In this document: in pieces, positions 7,451-16,929 of the stretch
How the letters are laid out: every line of letters begins with the position of its first letter
Numbering within the stretch: the stretch's first letter is position 1
From: Cypionkella sp.
Lineage (GTDB): Bacteria > Pseudomonadota > Alphaproteobacteria > Rhodobacterales > Rhodobacteraceae
DNA: 32,822 nucleotides
Assembly (NCBI GenBank): GCA_025458525.1
Contig: JALOSF010000028.1
Location: forward strand, 1-32,822
Direction of reading: 5' to 3'
Notes under the pieces: generated by a model
Told to the model about the DNA's origin: nothing
Seen by the model: the letters and a program-made list of their open reading frames with translations, nothing else
Databases searched by the model: none
Position numbers and translations under genes: made by a program

Positions 7451-8848
7451 TCAGATGTGCAAGGCACGCCCATAGGCATCCAGCACCGCTTCGTGCATCA
7501 TTTCCGACAGGGTCGGATGCGGGAAAACGGTGTTCATCAGATCTTCCTCGGTCGTCTCGAGGCTGCGGCCCACCACATAGCCCTGGATCAGTTCCGTCAC
7601 CTCGGCGCCGATCATATGCGCGCCCAAAAGCTCGCCCGTCTTGGCGTCGAACACCGTCTTGATCATGCCTTCGCTTTCGCCAAGCGCGATCGCCTTGCCA
7701 TTGCCGATAAAGGGGAAGCGGCCAACCTTGACCTCGTGCCCTGCCTCTTTGGCCTTGGCCTCGGTCATGCCAACGCTGGCGACCTGCGGGTGGCAATAGG
7801 TGCAGCCCGCGATGCTGCCGGGTTTGATCGGATGCGGATGGCCGCCCGCGATCAGTTCGGCCACCATGACGCCCTCATGGCTGGCCTTGTGCGCAAGCCA
7901 GGGCGCGCCCGCGATGTCACCAATCGCAAACAGGCCCGGAACCCCGGTGCGGCAATATTCATCCGTCACCACATGGGTGCGGTCGATTTTGACGCCAAGC
8001 GCCTCCAGCCCAAGGTTTTCGACATTGCCGACGATGCCAACGGCAGAGATCACGGTGTCAAACTCGTGGGTTTCGACCTTGCCGCCCACTTCGATATGCG
8101 CGGTGACACCCACGCCGGGCTTGCGGTCCAGCTTCTTGACGGCCGCCTTTTCCATGATCTTCATCCCCTGTTTGACAAAGGATTTCTTGGCAAAGGCGGA
8201 AATTTCGGCGTCTTCCACCGGCAGGATGCGGTCCATCACCTCGACCACCGTGGTGTCAGACCCCAGCGTGTTGAAGAAGCTGGCAAATTCGATGCCAATC
8301 GCGCCCGAGCCGATCACAAGCAGTTTTTTCGGCATCCGCTTGGCGACCAGCGCGTGCTTGTAGGACCAGACCAGATCGCCATCGGCCTCCAGCCCCGGCA
8401 ATTCGCGGGCCCGCGCGCCGGTGGCAAGGATGATGTTCTTTGCCGTCAGCTCCTCGGTCCCCTTGTCGGTCTTGACCGACACCACACCCGCCTTGGGCAA
8501 GGTTGCGACACCCATGAAGACCGTGACCTTGTTCTTCTTCATCAGATGCCCGATGCCGCCAGACAATTGCTTGGCCACCGCACGGCTGCGGGCGACCACG
8601 GCGGGCAGGTCATAGCCGATGCCATCGGCCTTCAGCCCGAATTCCTTGGCGCGTTCCATCAGATGAAAGACCTCGGCGCTGCGCAGCATGGCCTTGGTCG
8701 GGATGCAGCCCCAGTTCAGACAGATGCCGCCCAGATGTTCACGTTCGACAATCGCAACCTTCTGGCCAAGCTGGCTGGCGCGGATCGCGGCCACATAGCC
8801 CCCGGGGCCTGCGCCGACGACGATCACATCAAAGCTCTGAGCTGCCAT
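7451..8848 (-). CDS. lpdA: Dihydrolipoyl dehydrogenase (E3)
   Basis: This 465-residue flavoprotein is the E3 component that reoxidises lipoyl groups of 2-oxo acid dehydrogenase complexes, passing electrons to NAD. The FAD-binding motif GAGPGGY is at 12-18. The redox-active disulfide is C43-x4-C48 in CLNWGCIPTK. A second nucleotide motif is GSGAIGIE, and the C-terminal catalytic pair is H444/E449 in HPTLSE. The WGCIPTK form is the one usual in alphaproteobacterial pyruvate-dehydrogenase-associated E3 copies. No E1 or E2 gene is in the window. The start is supported by a GGGAGGGA ribosome-binding site just upstream. The nearest upstream gene is a DUF924 gene 75 bp away. Which complex it serves is inferred only. 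Confidence 0.95.
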   Translation of the reverse strand: MAAQSFDVIVVGAGPGGYVAAIRASQLGQKVAIVEREHLGGICLNWGCIPTKAMLRSAEVFHLMERAKEFGLKADGIGYDLPAVVARSRAVAKQLSGGIGHLMKKNKVTVFMGVATLPKAGVVSVKTDKGTEELTAKNIILATGARARELPGLEADGDLVWSYKHALVAKRMPKKLLVIGSGAIGIEFASFFNTLGSDTTVVEVMDRILPVEDAEISAFAKKSFVKQGMKIMEKAAVKKLDRKPGVGVTAHIEVGGKVETHEFDTVISAVGIVGNVENLGLEALGVKIDRTHVVTDEYCRTGVPGLFAIGDIAGAPWLAHKASHEGVMVAELIAGGHPHPIKPGSIAGCTYCHPQVASVGMTEAKAKEAGHEVKVGRFPFIGNGKAIALGESEGMIKTVFDAKTGELLGAHMIGAEVTELIQGYVVGRSLETTEEDLMNTVFPHPTLSEMMHEAVLDAYGRALHI

Positions 8849-8923
8849 TCATCCCTCCCTGGAAAAAGTGGTTTACCCTTAAACTATTCCTGAAAACCAA
8901 GCAACGAAGCTGACGCCTATGGC

Positions 8924-9511
8924 CTATGCGTCTGGCGCATGGCTGCTGCGCAGCCCGTTGACCACCGCCGCATAGCCGCCAAGGTTCAGAAACTCCTGCT
9001 CGGCGGGGGTGGTGTCGCGGCCCAGGGCCAGATTTCGAAACGGAAACCGGCCAAAGCGGCGGATGATGTCGCGATGCGCGCGCGCATGCAGGATCAGCTC
9101 GGCATCGCCGTCCATCCTCTCCTCCATCAGACGCACCGCCAGATCCTGATCGGTCAGATCTTCGGAATGCTCGAAGGGCATGTAAAAGAACTGCCGCTCC
9201 GGCACCGGGGCCTGCATGTCCCAACCGGCGGCAAGGGCATGGCGCGCGGCGGCGCGGGCGTGGATATCGGTGGCAAAGGCGCGGGCGCTGCCACGGTGGA
9301 TGTTGCGCGAAAACTGGTCGGCGACGATCAGATAGGCAAGCGTGCCAACCACCCCGTCCACCCAATGCTCCAGCCCTCCGCCCTCCAGCGCGTCAAGCAG
9401 CGCGCCAAAGCGCACGGCGCAGGCATCGTCGATCTCCTCGCTGCCCGCGAACCAGCCCTCGGGGCCAATCTCGCCCAGCCAGAAATCCAGAACCTCGACC
9501 GGATCAGACAT
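8924..9511 (-). CDS. DUF924 family protein
   Basis: This 195-residue protein matches DUF924 along its whole length. It starts VLDFWLG, has ADQFSRNIHRG near residue 65-75, the central signature FFYMPFEHSEDL, then H-x-x-II-x-x-FGRFPFRN and a C-terminal TTPAEQEFL-N-LGGY. It is probably soluble and all-helical, with a tetratricopeptide-like fold. The family has no firmly assigned function. Its ATG at 9511 is 53 bp after the stop of the MFS gene upstream, and lpdA follows by 75 bp, so it may share a transcript with either. DUF924 genes are frequent neighbours of metabolic genes in this group, but I cannot attach a role. Confidence 0.88.
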   Translation of the reverse strand: MSDPVEVLDFWLGEIGPEGWFAGSEEIDDACAVRFGALLDALEGGGLEHWVDGVVGTLAYLIVADQFSRNIHRGSARAFATDIHARAAARHALAAGWDMQAPVPERQFFYMPFEHSEDLTDQDLAVRLMEERMDGDAELILHARAHRDIIRRFGRFPFRNLALGRDTTPAEQEFLNLGGYAAVVNGLRSSHAPDA

Positions 9512-9564
9512 CGGCGCCTCCCTTGTTGAGGATCAGACTGACAGGGCGGGCCAAGAAAGGCAAA

Positions 9565-10818
9565 TCAGTTCCGCGCCTTGCCCTGCCGCATGTCGGCCGC
9601 ATCGACCAGCGCCGCGGTTTCCACCGCGATGACCGAAGCGGTGGGCGAGACGGGGGTAAAGCCAGAGGAGACCTCGGGCGTGGTGGGGCGCTGGGTCATG
9701 CGCCAGCCTGCATAAAGCGCCAGCGCGCCAAACAGCAGGCCCATGAACAGGAAGAACCCCGAGGAGCCGATCTCCTCCATCATCCAGCCGGTGATGACGG
9801 GGCCGGAAATCGCGCCAAGCCCGTTGATGAACATCAGCCCCGCCGAGGCTGCGGCCATGTCGGTCTTGTCGAGATAGTCGTTCACATAGGCCAGCAGCAG
9901 CGAATATAGCGGGTTCGACACGCCCCCGCAGATCGCCCCCACCGCGACCAGCACGGGAAAGGGCGCATCGAACAGCACCGGGACCATCAGCACGACCGCG
10001 CCAAGGATCGCAAGCGCCAGCACCACGATCCGCCGGTCGATGCGGTCCGACAGCCAGCCGATCGGATATTGGAACACGAGGCCACCGATGTAGATGGCAG
10101 ACACGAACAGCGTAAGGTCGGCCACCGAAAGCCCCGCCGCAGTGCCCCAGACCGACGCCATGCCGAACTGCGCCGAGAACACGCCGCCCAGCAGGAACAT
10201 GCCGACACAGCCAAGCGGCGAGGCCTGATAGAGCCGCTTGAACGACAGGGGTTTGGTGCTTTCAAAGGCCGGTGCCTCGCTGACCGCAAGCAGGATGGGG
10301 GTAAAGGCCAGCGACACCAGAACCGAGGGGATGACGAACAGGATATAGCCAGACGCATCGCCGATGTTGAGCAAAAGCTGCGCCGCGATGATGCCGATCA
10401 TCTGCACGATCAGGTAAAGTGACAGCGCCTGCCCGCGGTTCTCATTGGTGGAGGCGTTGTTGAGCCAGCTTTCGGTAACGATGTAAACGCCCGAAAAACA
10501 AAACCCGATGACCACCCGCAGCGCGGCCCAGACCATCCAGTCGGGCGCGGCCGCATAAAGGATGAGCACGGCCGAAATCATCGACCCCAGCGCCGCAAAC
10601 ACCCGCACATGGCCGACGCGCCGGATCATCAGCGGGGCAAGCCGGCTGCCGAACAGAAAGCCCACGAAATAGGCCGACATCACCACCGACATCTGAAAGG
10701 TGGTGAATTGTTCGATCCCGCCGCGGATGCCCAGCAGCGTGCCCTGCATCCCGTTGCCCAGCATCAGCAGGCCAAGGCCAAGAAGCAGCGCCCAGGTGTT
10801 GCGCAAGACGATCAGCAT
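9565..10818 (-). CDS. MFS transporter, YcaD-like
   Basis: This 417-residue protein has about twelve membrane helices and a 40-residue hydrophilic C-terminal tail. The segment VTESWLNNASTNENRGQAL before the fifth helix resembles the E-SAL/W-LN-x-NRG motif of the YcaD branch of the major facilitator family. The loop after helix 2 is LAPLMIRRVGHVRVF and that after helix 8 is WLSDRIDRRIVV, a classical MFS A-like motif. Substrate unknown. It lies 58 bp downstream of queA and 53 bp upstream of the DUF924 gene on the same strand, so it may be part of a longer transcript. Confidence 0.88.
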   Translation of the reverse strand: MLIVLRNTWALLLGLGLLMLGNGMQGTLLGIRGGIEQFTTFQMSVVMSAYFVGFLFGSRLAPLMIRRVGHVRVFAALGSMISAVLILYAAAPDWMVWAALRVVIGFCFSGVYIVTESWLNNASTNENRGQALSLYLIVQMIGIIAAQLLLNIGDASGYILFVIPSVLVSLAFTPILLAVSEAPAFESTKPLSFKRLYQASPLGCVGMFLLGGVFSAQFGMASVWGTAAGLSVADLTLFVSAIYIGGLVFQYPIGWLSDRIDRRIVVLALAILGAVVLMVPVLFDAPFPVLVAVGAICGGVSNPLYSLLLAYVNDYLDKTDMAAASAGLMFINGLGAISGPVITGWMMEEIGSSGFFLFMGLLFGALALYAGWRMTQRPTTPEVSSGFTPVSPTASVIAVETAALVDAADMRQGKARN

Positions 10819-10876
10819 GGGTCAGGGTCCTTTGGCCGCTTGGAAAAGTCAGAAGGCACAGAGCCGGATCGGCGCG

Positions 10877-11914
10877 TCACCTGCCCGGAACCAGCAAGGA
10901 AGCATCGCCATAGCTGAAGAACCGATAGCGTTCTGCAATGGCATGGGCATAGATCCGGTCCATCCGGTCCTTGCCCATCAAGGCCGACACCAGCATCAGC
11001 AGGGTCGATTTGGGCAGGTGGAAATTGGTCATCAGCGCATCGGTCGCATGAAAGACGAAACCGGGATAGATGAAAATGTCGGTGGGCCCTTCCCAAGGCT
11101 CCACCCGGCCCGAGCGTGCCGCCGTCTCGATCAGGCGCAGCGCGGTGGTGCCGACCGGGATCACCCGCCCGCCTGCCGCCTTGGTCGCGTTGATCTGGGC
11201 CGCCGCGTCCGGCGTGACGCGCCCCCATTCGGCGTGCATCTTGTGGGTCGCCACATCCTCGACCTTGACGGGCAGAAAGGTGCCCGCCCCGACATGCAGC
11301 GTCACTTCGGTGAATTGCACGCCCCGCGCATGCAAGGCCGCAAGCAGCGGCTGGTCGAAATGCAGACTGGCGGTCGGGGCCGCGACCGCGCCCTTGTGGC
11401 GGGCAAAGACGGTCTGGTAATCATCGTCATCCTGCGCATCGGGCGCGCGCTTGGCCGCGATATAGGGCGGCAGCGGCATCGCGCCGGCCTGGGCAAGCGC
11501 GGCATCGAAATCCTCGCCCGTCAGGTTGAACACAAGCCGCAGATCGGTATCGGATTTTTCCGCCACCTCTGCCGACAGGTCGGGGGAAAACACGATCTCC
11601 TCGCCCACCGCCAGCTTGCGCAGCGGCTTTGCCATCGCGCGCCAGCCATGGGCCGCTGGCTCCATCAGGGTGATCTCGACCTTGGCCAGTGCGGCGCCGC
11701 GACGGCGCTGCCCGCTCAACCGGGCGTGAATGACGCGGGTGTTGTTCAGGACCAGCCGATCGCCGGGCTGAAACACCTCGACCAGATCGGCCACACGCAG
11801 ATCGCGGATCGCATCCCCCTCGGCCAGCAGCAGGCGCGCCGCCGTGCGCGGCCGCGCGGGGCGGGTCGCGATCAGGTCTTCGGGCAGATCAAAGTCGAAA
11901 TCCGAGAGTTTCAT
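10877..11914 (-). CDS. queA: S-adenosylmethionine:tRNA ribosyltransferase-isomerase
   Basis: This 345-residue protein is the standard length of QueA. It transfers and isomerises the ribosyl part of SAM onto 7-aminomethyl-7-deazaguanine in tRNA, making epoxyqueuosine. Family segments seen include the N-terminal [34 protein letters not shown], the [10 protein letters not shown] region, [11 protein letters not shown] and the C-terminal [16 protein letters not shown]. An in-frame TTG one codon earlier exists, but the ATG at 11914 is the natural start: it overlaps the stop codon of the YhdP-like gene by one base (TGATG), which implies translational coupling. The partner gene tgt, often next to queA, is not in the window. 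Confidence 0.97.
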   Translation of the reverse strand: MKLSDFDFDLPEDLIATRPARPRTAARLLLAEGDAIRDLRVADLVEVFQPGDRLVLNNTRVIHARLSGQRRRGAALAKVEITLMEPAAHGWRAMAKPLRKLAVGEEIVFSPDLSAEVAEKSDTDLRLVFNLTGEDFDAALAQAGAMPLPPYIAAKRAPDAQDDDDYQTVFARHKGAVAAPTASLHFDQPLLAALHARGVQFTEVTLHVGAGTFLPVKVEDVATHKMHAEWGRVTPDAAAQINATKAAGGRVIPVGTTALRLIETAARSGRVEPWEGPTDIFIYPGFVFHATDALMTNFHLPKSTLLMLVSALMGKDRMDRIYAHAIAERYRFFSYGDASLLVPGR

Positions 11915-14900
11915 CAATTGCCTTGCTGGTTCGGCCGAAGCTGTGGGGCGGGTCTGCGAAAGATTTCGCGGAACATGCCGGGGGTCAGGATCGACAGCGG
12001 GTTGACCTGCACTTGCGGCGCATCCGAGGTGCCGCGCAGCGCATAGTTGAACCCGAAGACGCCTTCGCCCCGCCGCGTCAGCAGCGACCCGATTCCGTTC
12101 AGCATGTAGATCGGCGACACCACCCCCTGCAAGGCAAGACGTTTGGTCTGCGTGCCATAAAGCCCGGCCATCGACACCCCAAGGCTGGCACCAAGGGCAG
12201 AGCTGCGCGTGATCTCGATGGCCTGCGGGGTGATGATGAAATCGGCCTCCGCCTCGGCAAAGAAGATACCCTCGCCGTTGAGCTGTTCCAGCAGCCCCAC
12301 GACCGAAATGGCCGACAGAAGTTCGGCCAGCACATTGGCCCCGCGCACCCGCAGCCGCCGGATCTCGGCCCGCCCGTCAAACACCCCGTCCTGCGCGCGG
12401 GGCGTCAGCCGCAGATCCAGCGCCCCGCCCCGCGCCGAGGCAAAGACCCCGGCCGCGCGCAACGCCGCGCCTGCATCGTCGGATTGCACCCTGACCGCAG
12501 GGCCGAAGCGCGAGGGCACGACAGTGCCGCTGACAGGGGCGGCGCCGTTCACGCTGGCGCGGAAGGTGCCGTTCAGCCCGCCGCGTTGCGCGAAACTGCC
12601 GCGAAAGCCGTTCAGCGTGATCCCCTCTGACACCACCAGCCGGTCGAGCGACAGGCGCAGCGCGCCCTGGGCCTGTGCGGCATCTCGCGTGCCGGCGGGT
12701 GGCGCGTCAAAGCGGCGCAGATCGATGGTGCCGCCTGTGACCGCGATGTCGGGCGCGCGCCCCGCCCCGCGCCCGGTCAGCGTGACAGACCCGGTCAGCC
12801 AGCCGTTCAACCGCACCTCGTCAAAGCGCGCCTCCGCCAGCCCGCCGCCCGGACCCAAGGTGATCGCGCCCGATGCCTGCATCCCGCCCCCCCTCAGCAC
12901 AAGACGGGTGATCTGCGGCGGGGTGCCCAGCTGCGCCTCGACCTCCAGCGCGCCCGCCTCGGCGGCCGTCTTGCGCCAGCCGACTGGCGGCAGGCTGAGC
13001 CCGATACCGGCAAGGTCGGACGAAAGCCGAAGCACGCCCGGCGCCCCGCGCGCAAGATCGATCTGCACCTCGGCGCGGCCTTCGCCGCTGACCATGCCGG
13101 CCGGAAGGCCAAGGCCGAATTCGGCCACCGTCTGGGGCGACAGGGTGACGCTGCCGGTCACACGGCTTTTTCCGGCCTGATCGGGGGTGAAGCCTTGGGT
13201 ATAGGCCACATCGAAAGGCACCTCGCCGATCCGCCCCGGCCCTTCGATCCGCAAACCGCCCGGATCGGCGGTCAGCGTCAGCCCCTCGGCCCGGATGGTG
13301 CGCCCCGGCACCAGCGCCGATGAGGTAAAGCCAAGGATCTGGCCGCTGACGGCGTAAGTCACGTCCTTGAGTTCGACCCGCCGCACCAGAGGCAGCGACA
13401 GACGGGTGTCAAGCACGGCCCGCCCATCGCCCAGATCGGCGCTGCGGCCTGCCTTGGTCAGAAAGCCGAAGGGCGGCAGATCAAGCAGCGACAGGGCGGC
13501 GGTCAGCGCGCTTTCGGTGCGCAGGCGGATTTCGGCCCGCGCCGGGCGGGCGGTGATGTCGGGCACCGAAAACACCGATCCCGCGGCATCGATGGCGCCG
13601 CCAAGCGGGGCCTGCACCGTGCCGCTGTCCAGAACGATTGTATAGGCCCGCCCCGCGATCGAGGATCGGCCGCGCCCGTTCTGAATCGGGGGAAGCGTGC
13701 GCAGGAAACGCACTTCGGCATCGTTGAATTCATAGCCAAGCGCCAGCCGTGGTTCCTGCCCGGGCGTCAGGCGCAAGGCCGCCGTGACGTTGGTCAACAG
13801 CCCCTTTGCCACATTCTGCCCCACCCAGTTGCGCGTGCCCGGCACCACGCCCTTTGGCCAAAGCTGAAGCAGCCGGTCATGGGCAATCGCATCCAGTGTC
13901 AGGTCAAGCGCGACCTGCCACCCCGCGGGCAGGACCGCCACGCTGCCCGCAAGCCCAAGGCGTTGGCCGCCCTCCTCGACCAAGGCGATCTGTCCGATCT
14001 CGAGCCGGAAGGGATCGAGCGTCAGGCGCGCATCCATGGCACCCGCGCTGAAACTCAGCGGCGCCTCGAACAGGCCTTCGGGGTCGATCTGCGCATCGCT
14101 GATCTGCACCTGACCCAGAAACCCGGCCGGAAGGCGCTGGCCCAGAGGGCCGGTCAGGATTTCGCCCGCGGCGCCCAAGGGGTAGGAATGGCCCTGTGCC
14201 TTGATCCGCAGGGTCTGGCTTTCCACGCTGAGATCGCGGATGACCACGCGCCCCCGCTGCGGATCATAGCCAAGCGCCAGCGCCGCACTGTCAAACCCGA
14301 TGGGCGGGGCCGCGCGATCGGGGCGCAAGGCCCCTGCCCCCAGCGACATCTCGGCCGACAGCGCGGTCAGACCGTCATCGCTGAGTTCGGCCTGAATGCT
14401 GCCCGCGATCGGCGCATCCAGCACGCCAAGCCAGGCCAGAACCGGGGTTTGCGCGGCAATATCGGCGGCAGCCACCTCCTCGACCGTGGCCGAAAGGCGC
14501 AAGAGCGATTGCCCTTTGGGCCGGATCAGCGTCAGCAGGGCCTGAGCCGGGGCGCCGCTGTCCGACGCCAGCGACAGGCCGATCTCGGCCGCCAGCGCAT
14601 CGGCGCGGTTTTCAAGCGTGATGCGCCCATCGCCCACCGTCCAGGTGCGCCCCAGTCGCGCATCCTCCAGCGTCAGGCTCGCCGCCTCCACCTCGATCCG
14701 GTCAAGGCGGGACAGAACCGGCGTTGAAAGCGCGCGGTCGATCTGGGCAAAGAGATCGCCAAGACCCGAGATGCGCGGCGCCGCCCCCGCCGTGCCGATC
14801 CGCAGATCGAGCGTGCCATCCTCGCGCCGAAGCAGGCTGACCGCGCCGCCGATGATGCGCAGACCGGCCGGACGCAAGGCGCCCTCGCGCACGAAGGCGC

Positions 14901-15318
14901 CGGCATCAAAGCTCATCCGCAGATCGGGCAGACTCAGCAGCGTGCCCCCCGCGCCTTGCAGCAGCCGCACATCCTCCAGCCGCAACCGCGGGGTCCAGTC
15001 CTGATCCAGCGTGACCTCGATGCCGCCCAGCGACACCGCGGCCCCCGGCAACAGTTCCTCGATGGCCAGGTTGGCACGGCGTTCGGCCTCGGCCACGGTC
15101 CAGTCCGGCAGACGCAGCGGCTTGCCCGTCAGCGCCAGCACACCCAGCACCGAAAGCCCCGCCACGACCAGCAGCACGACCAGCACCACCAGCCCCGCGC
15201 GCCCGGCGCGGCGGGCCCCCCGGCGGGCACGCTCGGCCACCGCAGACCGGCGCAGCGCCGCGTCGCCGCCCGGCTGCGCTTGGTCCGCCTGTCCCGTCTG
15301 CACCGAGGCCTCGCTCAT
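11914..15318 (-). CDS. YhdP-like AsmA-family protein (DUF3971/AsmA-like C-terminal)
   Basis: This 1134-residue protein has a short cytoplasmic arginine-rich N-terminus, one membrane helix at about 44-66, and a very long periplasmic part rich in beta-strand repeats. The middle carries the YhdP/DUF3971 signature [20 protein letters not shown], and the C-terminus resembles an AsmA-like domain ending in a proline/glutamine tail. E. coli YhdP is of similar size, about 1,266 residues. Such proteins are bridge-like lipid transporters proposed to carry phospholipid between inner and outer membranes; that role is taken from the family. The start codon at 15318 lies 127 bp from the divergent peroxiredoxin gene. 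The stop overlaps the queA start. The symbol is left blank because orthology to yhdP was judged by eye only. Confidence 0.85.
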   Translation of the reverse strand: MSEASVQTGQADQAQPGGDAALRRSAVAERARRGARRAGRAGLVVLVVLLVVAGLSVLGVLALTGKPLRLPDWTVAEAERRANLAIEELLPGAAVSLGGIEVTLDQDWTPRLRLEDVRLLQGAGGTLLSLPDLRMSFDAGAFVREGALRPAGLRIIGGAVSLLRREDGTLDLRIGTAGAAPRISGLGDLFAQIDRALSTPVLSRLDRIEVEAASLTLEDARLGRTWTVGDGRITLENRADALAAEIGLSLASDSGAPAQALLTLIRPKGQSLLRLSATVEEVAAADIAAQTPVLAWLGVLDAPIAGSIQAELSDDGLTALSAEMSLGAGALRPDRAAPPIGFDSAALALGYDPQRGRVVIRDLSVESQTLRIKAQGHSYPLGAAGEILTGPLGQRLPAGFLGQVQISDAQIDPEGLFEAPLSFSAGAMDARLTLDPFRLEIGQIALVEEGGQRLGLAGSVAVLPAGWQVALDLTLDAIAHDRLLQLWPKGVVPGTRNWVGQNVAKGLLTNVTAALRLTPGQEPRLALGYEFNDAEVRFLRTLPPIQNGRGRSSIAGRAYTIVLDSGTVQAPLGGAIDAAGSVFSVPDITARPARAEIRLRTESALTAALSLLDLPPFGFLTKAGRSADLGDGRAVLDTRLSLPLVRRVELKDVTYAVSGQILGFTSSALVPGRTIRAEGLTLTADPGGLRIEGPGRIGEVPFDVAYTQGFTPDQAGKSRVTGSVTLSPQTVAEFGLGLPAGMVSGEGRAEVQIDLARGAPGVLRLSSDLAGIGLSLPPVGWRKTAAEAGALEVEAQLGTPPQITRLVLRGGGMQASGAITLGPGGGLAEARFDEVRLNGWLTGSVTLTGRGAGRAPDIAVTGGTIDLRRFDAPPAGTRDAAQAQGALRLSLDRLVVSEGITLNGFRGSFAQRGGLNGTFRASVNGAAPVSGTVVPSRFGPAVRVQSDDAGAALRAAGVFASARGGALDLRLTPRAQDGVFDGRAEIRRLRVRGANVLAELLSAISVVGLLEQLNGEGIFFAEAEADFIITPQAIEITRSSALGASLGVSMAGLYGTQTKRLALQGVVSPIYMLNGIGSLLTRRGEGVFGFNYALRGTSDAPQVQVNPLSILTPGMFREIFRRPAPQLRPNQQGN

Positions 15319-15383
15319 CGCGCTGCTGCCCTCTTGACCAAATCATGCCCCGTCTGCCGCTTATCTTGCGGGCTTGCCTTTAT

Positions 15384-15412
15384 CTTTGCGGATCGGCAAC
15401 TAAAACGCAAAG
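15384..15412. promoter_or_regulatory. Inverted repeat in the divergent YhdP-like/bcp promoter region
   Basis: CTTTGCG (15384-15390) and CGCAAAG (15406-15412) form a perfect 7-bp inverted repeat with a 15-bp spacer. It lies 34 bp before the bcp start and 66 bp before the start of the opposing gene. It could be an operator serving either gene; no regulator is identified. Confidence 0.35.
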
Positions 15413-15445
15413 CCTCGTGACCCCAAAAGGCAAGGAGCCGCCCAG

Positions 15446-15919
15446 ATGACAGCCCAGACCCCCGCCGTCGGAACGCCAGCCCCCGATTTCAGCCTGCCGC
15501 GCGATGGCGGCAGCAGCGTCACCCTGTCCGGCTTTCGCCCCGGCAAGGTGGTGTTGTATTTCTACCCAAAGGACGACACCCCCGGCTGCACGCTGGAAGC
15601 GCAGGATTTCACCGCCCGGATGGCCGATTTCACCGCCGCCGGCACCACCGTGATCGGCATTTCCAAGGACAGCGTCAAGGCGCATGACAAGTTCTGCAAG
15701 AAACATGGCCTGTCGGTCATCCTGGCCAGCGACGAGGCCGGAACCACCTGCGAGGATTATGGCGTCTGGGTGGAAAAGAGCATGTATGGCAAGACCTATA
15801 TGGGGGTGGAGCGCACGACCTTTCTGATCGCGGGCGATGGCACCATCGCGCGGATCTGGAACAAGGTCAGCGTGAAGGGCCATGCGGATGAGGTGCTGGC
15901 CGCGGCGCGGGCGCTGTGA
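15446..15919 (+). CDS. bcp: Bcp-type (PrxQ) thioredoxin-dependent peroxiredoxin
   Basis: This 157-residue protein reduces hydrogen peroxide and organic peroxides in the cytoplasm using thioredoxin. The peroxidatic cysteine is C48 in the family motif YFYPKDDTPGCTLEAQDF (starting at 38). The resolving cysteine five residues later in E. coli Bcp is absent here (Q53). Instead there is C84 in DKFCKKHGL, the helix-3 position used by other members of the family, and a further C102. The conserved R of TTFLI context (VERTTFLI) is present. A GGAG site about 10 bp upstream supports the ATG at 15446. Its stop codon overlaps the start of a DUF455 ferritin-like gene, so the two are probably made together. 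Confidence 0.94.
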   Translation: MTAQTPAVGTPAPDFSLPRDGGSSVTLSGFRPGKVVLYFYPKDDTPGCTLEAQDFTARMADFTAAGTTVIGISKDSVKAHDKFCKKHGLSVILASDEAGTTCEDYGVWVEKSMYGKTYMGVERTTFLIAGDGTIARIWNKVSVKGHADEVLAAARAL

Positions 15920-16758
15920 TGCTGTCGCTGGCCGAGCGGGCGGTTCAGGTTCTGACCACGGCGGACGGGCGCGAAAAGACGGCGCTGTCGCGCGCCCATG
16001 CCGCCGCCTGGCAGGCCGCCCGCGCGGCCGGCACGCCGCTGCCCGTCGGTCAGGCGGTGCCGCCCGATGCGCCCGCCCGGCCGGCCCGGCCCGAACTGCT
16101 GGACCCGCGCGATGTGCCGCGCCGCCGCCCCGGTTCGCCCACCGGGCGCATCGCCCTGCTGCATGCGGTAGCGCATATCGAGTTGAACGCCGTCGATCTG
16201 CACTGGGATATCATCGCGCGGTTTGCCCACCTTCCCATGCCGCTTGGCTTCTATGACGACTGGGTCAAGGCGGCGGATGAGGAATCAAAGCATTTCAACC
16301 TGATGTGCGATTGTCTGGAGGCGCTGGGCAGCCATTACGGCGCGATGCCCGCCCATGCCGGGATGTGGCGCGCGGCCTCTGACACGGCGGGCGATCTGCA
16401 TGGCCGCCTTGCCGTGGTGCCGATGGTGCTGGAAGCGCGGGGCCTTGATGTGACGCCGGGCATGATCGAGATTTTCCGCAAGGCCGGGGATGCGGGCGCG
16501 GTTGCGGCGCTTGAGGTGATCTATGCCGAGGAGGTGAGCCATGTGGCCTATGGCTCGAAGTGGTTCAACTGGCTTTGTGGGCGCGAGGGCAGCGATCCGA
16601 AGGATGTGTTCCACGGCCTTGTGCGGCGTTATTTCCACGGCGCGCTGAAGCCGCCCTTCAACGAGGAAAAGCGCGCCGATGCCGGCTTGCCCCCCGATTT
16701 CTATTGGCCGCTGGTCGAGGGCGGGGCTGCGCGCGCGTCACAAGACCAGAGCGCCTAG
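15919..16758 (+). CDS. DUF455 ferritin-like protein
   Basis: This 279-residue protein belongs to the DUF455 branch of ferritin-like proteins, a four-helix bundle with a likely di-metal centre. Candidate ligands are E88 (AHIELNAVD), E122 with H125 (EESKH), E172 (LEARGLD), and E205 with H208 (EEVSH); the two E-x2-H motifs are the ferritin hallmark. The N-terminal 75 residues are proline- and arginine-rich and precede the bundle. The biochemical function of DUF455 proteins is not established. The ATG at 15919 overlaps the bcp stop (TGATG); an in-frame GTG one codon earlier is less likely. Pairing with a peroxide-reducing enzyme suggests a link to iron or oxidative stress, which is inference. Confidence 0.87.
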   Translation: MLSLAERAVQVLTTADGREKTALSRAHAAAWQAARAAGTPLPVGQAVPPDAPARPARPELLDPRDVPRRRPGSPTGRIALLHAVAHIELNAVDLHWDIIARFAHLPMPLGFYDDWVKAADEESKHFNLMCDCLEALGSHYGAMPAHAGMWRAASDTAGDLHGRLAVVPMVLEARGLDVTPGMIEIFRKAGDAGAVAALEVIYAEEVSHVAYGSKWFNWLCGREGSDPKDVFHGLVRRYFHGALKPPFNEEKRADAGLPPDFYWPLVEGGAARASQDQSA

Positions 16759-16780
16759 GCCCGGCATCGGCGGGAATTTG

Positions 16781-16812
16781 CCGAAAATCCGCTGCGTCAG
16801 GCGGGTTTTCGG
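16781..16812 (+). terminator. Hairpin after the bcp/DUF455 pair, possible terminator
   Basis: CCGAAAATCCGC (16781-16792) pairs with GCGGGTTTTCGG (16801-16812), a 12-bp stem with one T-G wobble and an 8-nt loop, starting 22 bp after the DUF455 stop. There is no clear T-run behind it, so strength as an intrinsic terminator is doubtful. Confidence 0.5.
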
Positions 16813-16831
16813 CCCTGTTCGGTCAAATTTG

Positions 16832-16859
16832 TTGCGAGAGCCCCCCCCGCTGGCTAATC
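16832..16859 (+). promoter_or_regulatory. Candidate promoter of the M23/bactofilin operon with a C8 tract in its spacer
   Basis: TTGCGA (16832-16837) and CTAATC (16854-16859) are separated by 16 bp. The spacer contains eight C residues in a row (16841-16848). The start codon at 16930 lies about 70 bp downstream. An alternative -35, TTGTTG, would leave 19 bp. Confidence 0.4.
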
Positions 16860-16929
16860 AGAGGGCGCCCGTGTGGTTTGTCGCGCAGGCACTCGCCCAT
16901 TCCAGAAGGTCACGAACGGAACGCCACCA

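Noticed and set aside
5970..7796. 608-codon frame across the second MFS gene, the terminator and parts of uvrA and lpdA
   Set aside because: It crosses a terminator and three real genes and encodes no recognisable domain.
7025..8893. 622-codon frame antisense to lpdA and an MFS gene
   Set aside because: No motif; it also runs through the lpdA terminator hairpin.
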